A DNA stretch of 40,788 nucleotides. It comes from Phycicoccus sp. Soil748. GTDB lineage: Bacteria > Actinomycetota > Actinomycetes > Actinomycetales > Dermatophilaceae. The notes under the pieces were generated by a model. The model was not told the DNA's origin and ran no database searches. It was given only the letters and a program-made list of their open reading frames with translations. Location: the NCBI RefSeq assembly GCF_001428025.1, contig NZ_LMSC01000006.1, positions 531,558-572,345 of the forward strand. Reading direction: 5' to 3'. Each line of letters starts with the position of its first letter. The first letter of the stretch is position 1. Shown one piece after another: positions 25,895 to 34,341 of this stretch. The position numbers and the translations under genes are program-made.

Positions 25895-26323
25895 ATGCAG
25901 CGCTTCATGCTCCACGCCAAGATCCACCGCGCCACGGTGACGCAGGCCGACCTGCACTACGTCGGCTCCCTCACCCTGGACCGCGACCTCATGGACGCGG
26001 CAGGCCTGCTGCCGGGCGAGCAGGTGGACGTCGTCGACGTCGACAACGGCAACCGGCTCACGACCTACGCCATCGAGGGCGAGCGCGGTTCGGGCATCGT
26101 CTGCATCAACGGCGCGGCCGCCCGCCTCATCTCGCCCGGCGACCTCGTCATCGTCATCGCGTACGCCGCCATGGACGAGGAGGAGGCCCGCACCCGCGAG
26201 CCGCGGGTCGTCTTCGTGGACCGGGACAACCGGGTCGTCGAGGTCGGCGACGACCCGGGCGACGTGCCGGACGGGTTCGGGCTGCGCACCTCCGCCGTGA
26301 CCAGACACGCCCATGTCGGCTGA
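25895..26323 (+). CDS. panD: Aspartate 1-decarboxylase
   Basis: A 142-aa protein from ATG 25895 with GAGGGAA upstream. [12 protein letters not shown] and the self-cleavage site Gly24-Ser25 (YVGSLT) that makes the pyruvoyl group are present. It makes beta-alanine from aspartate for PanC. It overlaps nadB by 11 bp, and both enzymes draw on aspartate. Confidence 0.96.
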   Translation: MQRFMLHAKIHRATVTQADLHYVGSLTLDRDLMDAAGLLPGEQVDVVDVDNGNRLTTYAIEGERGSGIVCINGAAARLISPGDLVIVIAYAAMDEEEARTREPRVVFVDRDNRVVEVGDDPGDVPDGFGLRTSAVTRHAHVG

Positions 26324-28040
26324 CCGCCCGGGGGCTGACCGCCCGTCGGGCGACCAGGCGCTCGGTCCGCCGCTGGCCGTCCCGCGCTGGCTGGTCTCCG
26401 GTGAACCGGGCTGGACCACGTCGGCCGACGTGGTGGTCGTGGGCTCGGGCATCGCCGGGCTCACCACCGCGCTGCGGCTGCGCCAGCGCGTCGACCGGGT
26501 GCTGCTGGTCACCAAGACGGTCCTCAGCGAGGGGTCGACCCAGTGGGCGCAGGGCGGGATCGCCGCGGCGCTCGACCCGGCCGACTCCCCGCAGGAGCAC
26601 TTGCACGACACCCTCGTCGCAGGGTGCGGGATCTGCGACGTCCCCGCCGTCACCGCCCTCGTCCACGAGGGGCCCGAGCGGGTGCGCGAGCTCGTGGCGC
26701 TCGGCGCCGAGTTCGACCTCGACGAGGAGGGTGAGCTGAGGCTCACCCGCGAGGGCGGCCACCACCGTGACCGCATCGCCCACGCCGGCGGCGACGCGAC
26801 GGGCAAGGAGATCTCCCGCGCCCTCATCGCCGCCCTGCACGCCGTGCAGGACGACCCCGGCATCGAGGTGATCGAGCACGCCCTCGTCGTCGACCTGCTC
26901 CAGGACGTCGACGAGCGGGTGTGCGGCGTGACCCTCCACGTCATCGGCGAGGGCCAGATCGACGGCGTCGGAGCGGCCCTGGCCCGCGCCGTCGTGCTCG
27001 CCACCGGCGGCCTGGGGCAGGTCTACTCCGCGACGACGAACCCCTCCGTGGCGACCGGGGACGGCCTCGCGGCAGCCCTGCGCGCAGGGGCGGTGCTCAC
27101 CGACGTCGAGTTCGTCCAGTTCCACCCCACGGTGCTGTGGCTGGGCGAGGGGTCCAGTGGGCAGCAGCCGCTGATCTCCGAGGCGGTACGCGGCGAGGGT
27201 GCGTTCCTGGTCGACCGCGACGGGGTGCGGTTCATGCAGGGCCGGCACCCGCTGGCCGACCTCGCCCCCCGGGACGTGGTGTCCCGCGCCATCGTCGACC
27301 GGATGCACGAGACGGGGGAGCAGCACGTGTTCCTCGACGCCCGCCACCTCGGCCGCGAGTTCCTCGAGCAGCGGTTCCCCTCGATCGTGGCGCGGTGCCG
27401 CGAGCTGGGCTTCGACCCGGCGGTCGACCTGCTGCCCGTGGCCCCGGCCCAGCACTACGCGAGCGGGGGAGTGCGCACCGACCTCGAGGGCAGGTCCTCC
27501 CTCGACGGCCTCTACGCCTGTGGAGAGGTGTCCTGCACGGGGGTCCACGGCGCCAACCGGCTCGCGTCCAACTCCCTGCTCGAGGGCCTGGTCTTCGCCC
27601 ACCGCATCGCCGATGACATCAGCGCGCGACTGGCCGCCGGCGAGCTCCCACCGGTCGAGCCGGCGCCCGCTCCGGCAGGCACTGCACTGCTGGACGGGTC
27701 GGCCCGGGTGCAGGTGCAGGCCGCCATGACGGCCGGCGCCGGGGCGGTGCGCTCCGCCGGGTCGCTGGCGCAGACCGCGGCAACCCTCGTGGAGCTGGCC
27801 GCTGCGGCGACGTCGGAGGAGCCCGGACCCGAGTCGTGGGAGACGACCAACCTCCTGCACGTCGGGCAGGTGCTCACCCTCGCCGCGACGCTGCGCGAGG
27901 AGACCCGTGGCGGGCACGTCCGCTCCGACCACCCCGAGCTCGTCGACCCGGACTGGCGCGGCCACACGCACCTCGTCCGTGGCGCGGACGGCACGGTCAC
28001 CACCTCCTTCGAACCCGTCCCCGAACAGGACCTCGCATGA
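26313..28040 (+). CDS. nadB: L-aspartate oxidase
   Basis: A 575-aa FAD enzyme. The dinucleotide fold [16 protein letters not shown] lies near residue 45, after a Pro/Gly-rich start. Family stretches are [37 protein letters not shown] and [19 protein letters not shown]. It oxidises L-aspartate to iminoaspartate for quinolinate synthesis. nadA, its usual partner, is not in the window. It is coupled to panD (overlap) and to nadC (ATGA). Confidence 0.96.
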   Translation: MSADRPGADRPSGDQALGPPLAVPRWLVSGEPGWTTSADVVVVGSGIAGLTTALRLRQRVDRVLLVTKTVLSEGSTQWAQGGIAAALDPADSPQEHLHDTLVAGCGICDVPAVTALVHEGPERVRELVALGAEFDLDEEGELRLTREGGHHRDRIAHAGGDATGKEISRALIAALHAVQDDPGIEVIEHALVVDLLQDVDERVCGVTLHVIGEGQIDGVGAALARAVVLATGGLGQVYSATTNPSVATGDGLAAALRAGAVLTDVEFVQFHPTVLWLGEGSSGQQPLISEAVRGEGAFLVDRDGVRFMQGRHPLADLAPRDVVSRAIVDRMHETGEQHVFLDARHLGREFLEQRFPSIVARCRELGFDPAVDLLPVAPAQHYASGGVRTDLEGRSSLDGLYACGEVSCTGVHGANRLASNSLLEGLVFAHRIADDISARLAAGELPPVEPAPAPAGTALLDGSARVQVQAAMTAGAGAVRSAGSLAQTAATLVELAAAATSEEPGPESWETTNLLHVGQVLTLAATLREETRGGHVRSDHPELVDPDWRGHTHLVRGADGTVTTSFEPVPEQDLA

Positions 28041-28915
28041 CCGACCTGCACTTCCCCGAGGATGCCGCGCTCGCCGTCGTCCGCACCGCCCTCGACGAGG
28101 ACCTCGGCGGCCCCGACGGGGTCGACGTCACCACCTCGGCCACCATTCCTCCCGAGCAGGTGAGCAGGGCACACGTCGTGGCGCGCGCCGACGGCGTGCT
28201 CGGCGGCATACCCGTCGTCCCGCTGGTCTTCGACGAGGTCGCCCGTCGGCTCGGCGTCGAGCCGGTCCGCGCCACGCTCGAGCGGGCCGACGGCGACGGG
28301 CTCGTCCGCGGCGACGTGGTCGCCACCCTGGAGGGGTCGACGCAGGTCGTGCTCGTCGGCGAGCGCACGATGCTCAACATCCTGTGCCGCCTGTCCGGCA
28401 TCGCCACCCACACGCGGCAGTGGGCCGAGCGGCTCGAGGGCACCGGCGCCACCGTCCTCGACACCCGCAAGACCACGCCCGGCCTCCGCGCGCTGGAGAA
28501 GTACGCCGTCCGCGCCGGCGGGGGCACCAACAAGCGGATGGGCCTCCACGACGTGGCCATGATCAAGGACAACCACAAGCTCGCGGCCGGCTCGCTGGCG
28601 GCGGCGTACTCCGCGGTGCGGGCCAAGTACCCCGACGTGCCGGTGCAGGTGGAGGTCACCACCACCGAGGAGGCGCTGGAGTCGGTCGGCGTCGGCGCCC
28701 GGTTCCTGCTGTGCGACAACATGTCCGTGGAGCTGCTGCGCCAGACGGTCGAGGCGGTCCGCGCGACCGGCGAGGCCGTCGAGCTCGAGGCGACCGGCGG
28801 GCTGACGCTCGACGTGGCCCGCGACTACGCCCTCACCGGCGTCGACTACCTCAGCGTCGGCGGCCTCACCCACTCCTCGCCGATCCTCGACCTCGCCCTC
28901 GACCTCGTCGGCTGA
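28037..28915 (+). CDS. nadC: Nicotinate-nucleotide pyrophosphorylase (quinolinate phosphoribosyltransferase)
   Basis: A 292-aa protein from the ATGA overlap with nadB. Signatures are EDLGG, ERTMLNILCRLSGIAT, DTRKTTPGLR, KYAVRAGGGTNKRMGL and MIKDNH. It decarboxylates and phosphoribosylates quinolinate to nicotinate mononucleotide. In many Actinobacteria coaX follows nadC; here the next gene is lysS after 62 bp, so coaX is absent from this site. Confidence 0.96.
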   Translation: MTDLHFPEDAALAVVRTALDEDLGGPDGVDVTTSATIPPEQVSRAHVVARADGVLGGIPVVPLVFDEVARRLGVEPVRATLERADGDGLVRGDVVATLEGSTQVVLVGERTMLNILCRLSGIATHTRQWAERLEGTGATVLDTRKTTPGLRALEKYAVRAGGGTNKRMGLHDVAMIKDNHKLAAGSLAAAYSAVRAKYPDVPVQVEVTTTEEALESVGVGARFLLCDNMSVELLRQTVEAVRATGEAVELEATGGLTLDVARDYALTGVDYLSVGGLTHSSPILDLALDLVG

Positions 28916-28965
28916 CCCGCCCGTTGCCGGGCAGGCGCGATGCGAGGGCGCGGTGTGCCGCTGGG

Positions 28966-28971
28966 TACCCT
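28966..28971 (+). promoter_or_regulatory. Candidate -10 box (TACCCT), leaderless lysS mRNA
   Basis: TACCCT lies exactly 6 nt before the GTG at 28978. The 62-bp gap also holds a small GCCCG/CGGGC hairpin (28919-28932). Confidence 0.5.
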
Positions 28972-28977
28972 TTGCGG

Positions 28978-30510
28978 GTGAGTGAAACCCCCACCGTGAC
29001 CACCGCGAACCCGACGGACGCCCTGCCCGAGGCCGACCTGCCCGAGCAGATGCAGGTCCGCCGGGACAAGCGCGACCGCCTGCTCGCCGAGGGCAAGCAG
29101 GCGTTCCCGGTCTCGGTGGCGCGCACCCACACCCTCGCCGCGGTCCGCGAGCAGTGGGGGAACCTGGAGACCGGCGAGGAGACCCAGGACGTCGTCGGGG
29201 TCGCCGGCCGCGTCATCTTCATCCGCAACACCGGCAAGCTCGCGTTCGCGACCCTCCAGGAGGGCATCGGCACCCGCCTGCAGGTCATGCTCAGCCTGGC
29301 CGAGGTCGGCGAGGAGGCGCTCGCCGAGTGGAAGAGCACCGTCGACCTCGGTGACCACGTCTTCGTCGAGGGCCGCGTCATCTCCTCCCGCCGCGGCGAG
29401 CTCTCGGTGATGGCGAGCCGGTGGGAGATGGCCTCCAAGGCGCTGCGCCCGATGCCGGTCATGCACAAGGACCTGTCCGAGGAGTCGCGGGTGCGCCAGC
29501 GCTACGCCGACCTCATCGTGCGGCAGGAGGCCCGCGACATGGTGCGCACCCGCGCCGCCATCGTCAAGGCGGTCCGGACGACGCTGGAGGAGAGCGGCTA
29601 CCTCGAGATCGAGACCCCCGTCCTCCAGCTGATCCACGGCGGGGCCACGGCCCGGCCGTTCCACACCCACCTCAACGCCTTCGACCAGCCCATGACGCTG
29701 CGCATCGCGCTGGAGCTCAACCTCAAGAAGGCCGTCGTGGGTGGCGTGGACAAGGTCTTCGAGATCGGCCGCATCTTCCGCAACGAGGGCGTCGACTCCA
29801 CCCACAGCCCCGAGTTCACGATGCTCGAGGCGTACGAGGCCTACGGCGACCAGCGCACGATGGCCGAGCTCATGCGCGCGATGTTCCTCGCCGCGGCCGA
29901 CGCCGTCGGCAGCCGCCAGGTGGAGACCCCGAAGGGCGTCGTCGACCTCGACGGCGAGTGGCGCTGGCTGCCGGTCTACCAGGGCGTGAGCGAGGCGGTG
30001 GGCGAGACCATCACCCCCGACACCGATGCAGGCACCCTGCGGGCGATCGCGGCGCGCCACGACGTCGAGGTCGACCCGGCGTGGGAGGCCTCCAAGATCG
30101 TCACCGAGCTGCTCGGCGAGCTGGTCGAGCCCCACCTGCTCCAGCCGACGTTCCTGTGCGACTACCCGCCGCACGCCCAGCCGCTCGCCCGGCCGCACCG
30201 CGACGACCCCGAGCACCTCATCGAGGCCTGGGACCTCATCATCGCGGGCGTCGAGCGTGGCACCGCGTTCTCCGAGCTCGTCGACCCCGTCATCCAGCGC
30301 CGCGTCCTGGAGGAGCAGTCGCTCAAGGCGGCCGGTGGCGACCCCGAGGCGATGCAGCTCGACGAGGACTTCCTCCGGGCGCTGGAGTACGGCGCGCCGC
30401 CCATGGGCGGGCTCGGCCTCGGCATCGACCGCCTCGTCATGCTGTTCACCGGCGCCAACATCCGCGAGACGATCCTCTTCCCGCACCTGAAGCCGGAGGC
30501 CACCCGGTGA
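28978..30510 (+). CDS. lysS: Lysyl-tRNA synthetase, class II
   Basis: A 510-aa protein from GTG 28978. An N-terminal OB-fold anticodon domain (about 55-160, VAGRVIFIRNTGKLAFATLQ) is followed by the class II core: motif 2 FEIGRIFRNEGVD and motif 3 GLGLGIDRLVMLF. It charges tRNA-Lys. Its product is also the likely donor for the MprF-like lipid enzyme at 15849-17666. The stop overlaps a small membrane-protein gene (GTGA). Confidence 0.97.
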   Translation: MSETPTVTTANPTDALPEADLPEQMQVRRDKRDRLLAEGKQAFPVSVARTHTLAAVREQWGNLETGEETQDVVGVAGRVIFIRNTGKLAFATLQEGIGTRLQVMLSLAEVGEEALAEWKSTVDLGDHVFVEGRVISSRRGELSVMASRWEMASKALRPMPVMHKDLSEESRVRQRYADLIVRQEARDMVRTRAAIVKAVRTTLEESGYLEIETPVLQLIHGGATARPFHTHLNAFDQPMTLRIALELNLKKAVVGGVDKVFEIGRIFRNEGVDSTHSPEFTMLEAYEAYGDQRTMAELMRAMFLAAADAVGSRQVETPKGVVDLDGEWRWLPVYQGVSEAVGETITPDTDAGTLRAIAARHDVEVDPAWEASKIVTELLGELVEPHLLQPTFLCDYPPHAQPLARPHRDDPEHLIEAWDLIIAGVERGTAFSELVDPVIQRRVLEEQSLKAAGGDPEAMQLDEDFLRALEYGAPPMGGLGLGIDRLVMLFTGANIRETILFPHLKPEATR

Positions 30511-30710
30511 GCGGGATCTGGCCCTACGTCGCGGCGCTGATCCCGTCGGCAGGCGTCGGCGTGCTCTTCTGGGTCGTCATCAAGAACATGATGGAGGGCG
30601 ACCGCAAAGAACGCCTCGCACATTCGCAATGGGATGCCGCCCACACCCAGCACGACGAAGAAAACAGCGACAATTCCACGAATTCTGAGGCCGACCACAA
30701 AAACGGCTGA
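30507..30710 (+). CDS. Small membrane protein, function unknown
   Basis: A 67-aa protein starting in the lysS stop (GTGA). One hydrophobic segment (IWPYVAALIPSAGVGVLFWVVI, about 4-25) is followed by a highly polar tail rich in Asp, Glu, Asn, Ser and His. It resembles short single-span proteins found after lysS in Actinobacteria. The tail is encoded by DNA of only about 56% GC by hand count (30601-30720), well below the flanks. It could be real and coupled to lysS, but no domain is recognised. Confidence 0.7.
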   Translation: MSGIWPYVAALIPSAGVGVLFWVVIKNMMEGDRKERLAHSQWDAAHTQHDEENSDNSTNSEADHKNG

Positions 30711-30720
30711 ACGGACCTCT

Positions 30721-30749
30721 TTGCGCGGGGGCGCCCGAACCAATACTTT
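30721..30749 (+). promoter_or_regulatory. Candidate sigma70-type promoter of lsr2
   Basis: TTGCGC (30721-30726) and TACTTT (30744-30749) are 17 bp apart. A leader of about 29 nt then leads to AAAGGA before the ATG at 30785. The surrounding DNA is locally AT-richer, the type of DNA Lsr2 binds, so autoregulation is possible. Confidence 0.55.
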
Positions 30750-30784
30750 GATGGCACCCCGCACATTGTCCGAAAGGAATTCCG

Positions 30785-31123
30785 ATGGCCCAGCGCGTCA
30801 ACATCGTCCTCGATGACGACCTCGACGGCGGACCCGCCGACGAGACCGTGACCTTCGCCCTCGACGGCGTCAGCTACGAGATCGACCTCAGCAGCGCCAA
30901 CGCCGCTGCCCTGCGAGACGCCCTCGCGCCCTACGTCGGGCACGGCCGCCGCTCCGGTGGGCGTCGCGGCTCCACCTCACGTGGCGGCTCTTCCGCCCGC
31001 TCGTCCGCAGGAAAGCGCGACCTCGCGGACGTGCGCGAATGGGCTCGCCAGAATGGCCACAAGGTGAGTGAGCGCGGTCGTATTTCGGCCGAGATCCAGG
31101 CCGCCTACGACAAGGCGCACTGA
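30785..31123 (+). CDS. lsr2: Lsr2 family nucleoid-associated protein
   Basis: A 112-aa protein. The N-terminal dimerisation domain (RVNIVLDDDLDGGPADETVTF, YEIDLSSANAAALRDAL) is joined by a Ser/Gly/Arg linker to the C-terminal DNA-binding domain (about 77-112) with VREWARQNGHKVSERGRI, where RGR inserts into the minor groove. It is the actinobacterial H-NS analogue: it bridges and silences AT-rich or foreign DNA. It has AAAGGA 7 nt before the ATG and its own promoter, and is followed by a long hairpin. Confidence 0.96.
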   Translation: MAQRVNIVLDDDLDGGPADETVTFALDGVSYEIDLSSANAAALRDALAPYVGHGRRSGGRRGSTSRGGSSARSSAGKRDLADVREWARQNGHKVSERGRISAEIQAAYDKAH

Positions 31124-31142
31124 ACCATCTCCCTCCACGGTC

Positions 31143-31186
31143 CGGCGGGTGGCATTTCGGGTGCTTCCCGTGAATGTCACCGGCCG
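31143..31186 (+). terminator. Long hairpin after lsr2
   Basis: GGTGGCATT (31148-31156) pairs with AATGTCACC (31173-31181) with one G-U. An inner CGGG/CCCG stem (31158-31161, 31167-31170) with loop TGCTT and an outer CGGC/GCCG extension (31143-31146, 31183-31186) add to it, about 17 pairs in all. It starts 20 nt after the lsr2 stop. There is no T-run. It would bury the alternative ATG at 31174 of the next gene. Confidence 0.65.
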
Positions 31187-31209
31187 CGTCGTTGACCTGG
31201 GCGAACGTG

Positions 31210-31842
31210 ATGGAGGATTCCCTCGGCGCCCTGGTGCGCGCCATTCGACCGCACCTTGTGTGGCGTCTCGGCGCCGCATCCGGAGAAGTCTCCGACCTCC
31301 CGATGGTGTGGACCTCGCTGATGGCACCGCTCGATGGCGACCCGACGGCCGAGTGGCGGGCGGCGTTCGCCCGCGCGACCGGTCGGTACTACGGCACACC
31401 TCCGCCGCCGGCGATGCCGGCGGCCTTCGTCCTGCAGTGGTGCCTCGAGCTGCCGGCCACCCTCGGCGCCGCGGCGGCGCTGTCCGGTCCGTGGGTGCTC
31501 GACCCGCGCACGGCCGGCCTGAGCTTCGCGGTGGAGCCCACCGCCGCCTACCCGACGACCTTGCAGCTGCGCTCGGCCGGCGAGGTCGTCGACGACCCGG
31601 GTCGCCGGCTGGCGGCGGCCAGGGACGCCTACCTCGACGCCGGACGGGAGCTCGCCGCGGGCTACCACCCCGGGGTCAAGATCGGCCGGCACCAGCGGCT
31701 GGCGATGGTCGACGACCTGTGGGCGATGGCGTTGGCCAGGCTGCGCGGGCGCGGACCGGTCGAGCGGGCCTCGTGCTGCTACCTGTACGCCGTGCCCGGC
31801 ACCCACGAGTGCGCCGGCTGCCCACGCCTGCGCCGCCGCTGA
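31210..31842 (+). CDS. FhuF-like (2Fe-2S) protein, probable ferric-siderophore reductase
   Basis: A 210-aa protein. I prefer ATG 31210 (GTG 31207 is adjacent), because the upstream ATG 31174 lies in the arm of a strong hairpin. The C-terminal CC-x10-C-x2-C motif (CCYLYAVPGTHECAGCPR) is the [2Fe-2S] signature of FhuF-type ferric reductases, and the preceding GYHPGVKIGRHQR region is typical of the family. Such proteins release iron from internalised siderophores in the cytoplasm. No siderophore transporter is adjacent. No clear Shine-Dalgarno sequence is seen, so the start is uncertain. Confidence 0.8.
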   Translation: MEDSLGALVRAIRPHLVWRLGAASGEVSDLPMVWTSLMAPLDGDPTAEWRAAFARATGRYYGTPPPPAMPAAFVLQWCLELPATLGAAAALSGPWVLDPRTAGLSFAVEPTAAYPTTLQLRSAGEVVDDPGRRLAAARDAYLDAGRELAAGYHPGVKIGRHQRLAMVDDLWAMALARLRGRGPVERASCCYLYAVPGTHECAGCPRLRRR

Positions 31843-31953
31843 GCGCAGGACACCGGCGCAGGTCCCACGGGCGGTTCCCTTCCGTGGTCGCGCGTGGGCG
31901 CCGTCCCGGCTATTTCGTTTGCGTGGGCGAGCCGGCGTCGCTTGGCTGGCCGC

Positions 31954-32448
31954 ATGACCGATCTGTTCACGCCACGGCTGGTCCTCCACCCCGTCGACGT
32001 CGCGGAGGGCGAACGCATCATCTCGCGCAGTGCGGGCGACGACGACCTGTGGGCGGCGGACTTCCCGCAGGAAGGCGACGTCATCTCCGTCGCTGCCTAC
32101 CTCCGCCGTACGGCGGATGGCGGTGAGCAGCGCCCATTTGGCTTCTACCGGATCACCCGGGCCTCGGACGGACGGGCCATCGGAGGAATCGGCTTCAAAG
32201 GAGGACCCGACGGTGGGAGCGTCGAGATCGGCTACGGCCTGACCCCCTCGGCGAGGGGCAACGGCTACGCCGCCGAGGCCGTGGCTGCCCTCCTCAGCGT
32301 GGCGACCGATCACAGTGTTGACCGCGTCGCGGCCGATACCGACCGGGCCAACATCGCCTCGCAGAGGACCCTCGAACGAGCGGGGTTCACGCGCCGAGGC
32401 AACGGGGCCGACCTGTACTCCTACGAAGCCGTCCTCGGCACCAGCTGA
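31954..32448 (+). CDS. GNAT family N-acetyltransferase
   Basis: A 164-aa protein with the opening TPRLVLHPVDVAEGERI, the beta-strand IGGIGFKG, the acetyl-CoA loop YGLTPSARGNGYAAEAV (variant of R/QxxGxG/A) and the final TDRANIASQRTLERAGF. This is the RimJ/RimL-like subgroup, which acetylates protein N-termini or small amines. The substrate is unknown. The 111-bp gap upstream holds a small CCACGG/CCGTGG hairpin and no clear promoter. Confidence 0.88.
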   Translation: MTDLFTPRLVLHPVDVAEGERIISRSAGDDDLWAADFPQEGDVISVAAYLRRTADGGEQRPFGFYRITRASDGRAIGGIGFKGGPDGGSVEIGYGLTPSARGNGYAAEAVAALLSVATDHSVDRVAADTDRANIASQRTLERAGFTRRGNGADLYSYEAVLGTS

Positions 32449-32478
32449 ACGCGCAGCAGAGCGCTCCGCCGGCACCGG

Positions 32479-33345
32479 TCAGAGAAGGTCGGCGACCAGG
32501 TCGCCGTCGGCGTCGAGCCGGTCGAGCACGTCGTCGAACATCAGCTGCTCGAGCTTCCTGCCCTCGGCGCCGGCCTCGACCTCGTCCCAGGTGCGGGGCG
32601 CCGCGACCGTCGGGGTCTCCTTGCCGCGCAGCGAGTAGGGGCAGATCGTCGTCTTGGCCGCGACGTTCTGGCTCCAGTCGAGGAACACCTTGCCGGGGCG
32701 CAGCGACTTGGTCATCTTCCAGACCACGAGGTCGGGATGCTTCTTGGTCAGCTCCTGCGCCAGCTGCTGGGCGAGGTCGCGGGTCTGGTCCGACGTCAGG
32801 TCGCCCGGCAGGGCGGCGTACAGCTGCATGCCCTTGCTGCCGCTGGTGACGGGGAACAGGTCCAGACCCAGCTCGCCGAGGCGGTCGCGGACCATGACGG
32901 CGACCCGGGCGCACTCGTGCAGGCCGGCCCCGGTGCCGGGGTCGAGGTCGATGACGAGCCGGTCCGGGTGCAGGCGCGCGCCGTCCTCATCGACCTTCCA
33001 CTGCGGCACGTGCAGCTCGATCGAGTTGAGGTTGACCAGGTAGGTCAGCTGGGCGAGGTCCTCCACGACGGGGTAGGTCACGTCGTCGACCTTGACCCGG
33101 GGCAGCCAGGACGGCGCCCCCGACGGCAGGTTCTTCTCGAAGAAGCTCTGGTCGCCGGTGCCATGGGGCCAGCGCACCCGGGTCAGTGGCCGGGAGGCGA
33201 GCTGGGGCAGCAGCACGTCGGCGACCTGCGCGTAGTAGTTGAGCACCTCGCCCTTGGTCGTCTCGGTCGAGGGGAAGAGCAGCTTGTCGAGGCTCGTCAG
33301 CTTCAGCTTGCGGCCTTCGACGACGACCGAGGTGCTCTCACTCAC
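32479..33345 (-). CDS. NHEJ DNA polymerase/primase (LigD polymerase domain, stand-alone)
   Basis: A 288-aa protein of the archaeo-eukaryotic primase superfamily, equal to the LigD polymerase domain. Catalytic acidic residues are visible as DLD (Asp133, Asp135) and Asp223 (FLDWSQN). Further family stretches are SLDKLLFPS, FFEKNLP, SGSKGMQLY and WKMTKSLRPGKVF. It fills and extends broken ends in Ku-dependent joining. It begins in an 8-bp overlap with the upstream ligase gene, so the two are co-expressed. In mycobacteria and Pseudomonas this domain is fused to the ligase; here it is separate and no phosphoesterase domain is present. Confidence 0.92.
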   Translation of the reverse strand: MSESTSVVVEGRKLKLTSLDKLLFPSTETTKGEVLNYYAQVADVLLPQLASRPLTRVRWPHGTGDQSFFEKNLPSGAPSWLPRVKVDDVTYPVVEDLAQLTYLVNLNSIELHVPQWKVDEDGARLHPDRLVIDLDPGTGAGLHECARVAVMVRDRLGELGLDLFPVTSGSKGMQLYAALPGDLTSDQTRDLAQQLAQELTKKHPDLVVWKMTKSLRPGKVFLDWSQNVAAKTTICPYSLRGKETPTVAAPRTWDEVEAGAEGRKLEQLMFDDVLDRLDADGDLVADLL

Positions 33346-34291
33346 CGGAGACCTCCGCCCGGGCGTCGGCCAGCAGGTCCTCGGGGGTGAGGTCGGTGCG
33401 CACGCCGAGGTAGGCGGGCTGCCGCAGCCGCCCGTCGCGCGTCACCTCCAGGGTGCGGGCCTCGACGACCACGCGCGGCTCCACCCAGAAGGCGCGCTCG
33501 GCGTCGATGCGGGGGACTGGTGTGTCGAAGGGTGCGGTGTCGCGCGCCAGCGGCCGCAGCAGCTCGGCCAGCTCGCGCTGAGCCTTGCCCGCGATCCCCG
33601 AACCCATCCGCCCGGCATACCTCCAGCCCTGTGGCGTGGCGATGCCGAGCAGGACGGCGCCGAGGCGGTCGGTGGTCCCGGTCTCCGGCCGCCAGCCGCC
33701 GACGACGGCCGACACCGTGGTGCGGTGCGGTGACTTCAGCCAGTCGGTGGACCGCCGTCCGGGCAGGTACGGCGCGGAGAGCCGCTTGCTCACGACGCCC
33801 TCGAGCCCCTGCTCACGGGTCGCGGCAAACAGCTCCTCGCCGTCGTCGTAGACGGGCGGGACCTGCCAGTGGCGGCCGGTGAGGTCGAGCCGCTCGAGCA
33901 GCTCGCGTCGCGCCGACAGCGGCTGGGAGGTGAGTTCGGCGCCGTACAGCCGCAGCAGGTCGAACACCATCAGCGTGACCGGTCGCACGGCCGACAGGCG
34001 CTCCGCCTTGCGGCGGTCCTTCACGTGCATCCGGTCGGCGAGCGCCCCGAAGGAGGGGCGACCGCCGTCCAGGGCCACCACCTCACCGTCGAGCAGCATG
34101 TCGTCGTAGAGGTCGGCCAGGGGTGCCAGCTCGGGGTAGCTCGCCGTGACGTCGTTGCCGGCGCGGGAGGTCAGGGTGAGGTGCCCGTCGCGGATGTCGG
34201 CGAGCACCCGCATGCCGTCCCACTTCACCTCGTGCACCCAGTCCCCGCCGTGGGGGATGGCGGTGGCCGCAGTGGCCAGCATGGGGCGCAT
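33338..34291 (-). CDS. ATP-dependent DNA ligase (LigD ligase domain type)
   Basis: A 317-aa protein from ATG 34291. Motif I EVKWDGMR with the adenylated Lys23, motif III-type VFDLLRL, DGEVVA, motif IV EGVVSKR and motif V DWLKSP are clear, and the C-terminal OB-fold (about 205-317) completes the core. It seals ends together with the polymerase encoded next and with Ku. It has its own candidate leaderless promoter. Confidence 0.93.
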   Translation of the reverse strand: MRPMLATAATAIPHGGDWVHEVKWDGMRVLADIRDGHLTLTSRAGNDVTASYPELAPLADLYDDMLLDGEVVALDGGRPSFGALADRMHVKDRRKAERLSAVRPVTLMVFDLLRLYGAELTSQPLSARRELLERLDLTGRHWQVPPVYDDGEELFAATREQGLEGVVSKRLSAPYLPGRRSTDWLKSPHRTTVSAVVGGWRPETGTTDRLGAVLLGIATPQGWRYAGRMGSGIAGKAQRELAELLRPLARDTAPFDTPVPRIDAERAFWVEPRVVVEARTLEVTRDGRLRQPAYLGVRTDLTPEDLLADARAEVSGE

Positions 34292-34297
34292 GCCCGC

Positions 34298-34303
34298 ATT
34301 GTG
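34298..34303 (-). promoter_or_regulatory. Candidate -10 box (CACAAT), leaderless ligase-polymerase mRNA
   Basis: On the minus strand CACAAT lies exactly 6 nt before the ATG at 34291. Confidence 0.45.
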
Positions 34304-34341
34304 TCAGCGTGGCGTGAGACCGGAAGGGGATCGGACGCACC

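Noticed and set aside
31174-31842. Longer version of the FhuF-like protein from ATG 31174
   Set aside because: The ATG is in the 3' arm of a strong hairpin, has no Shine-Dalgarno, and adds 12 residues without family character.
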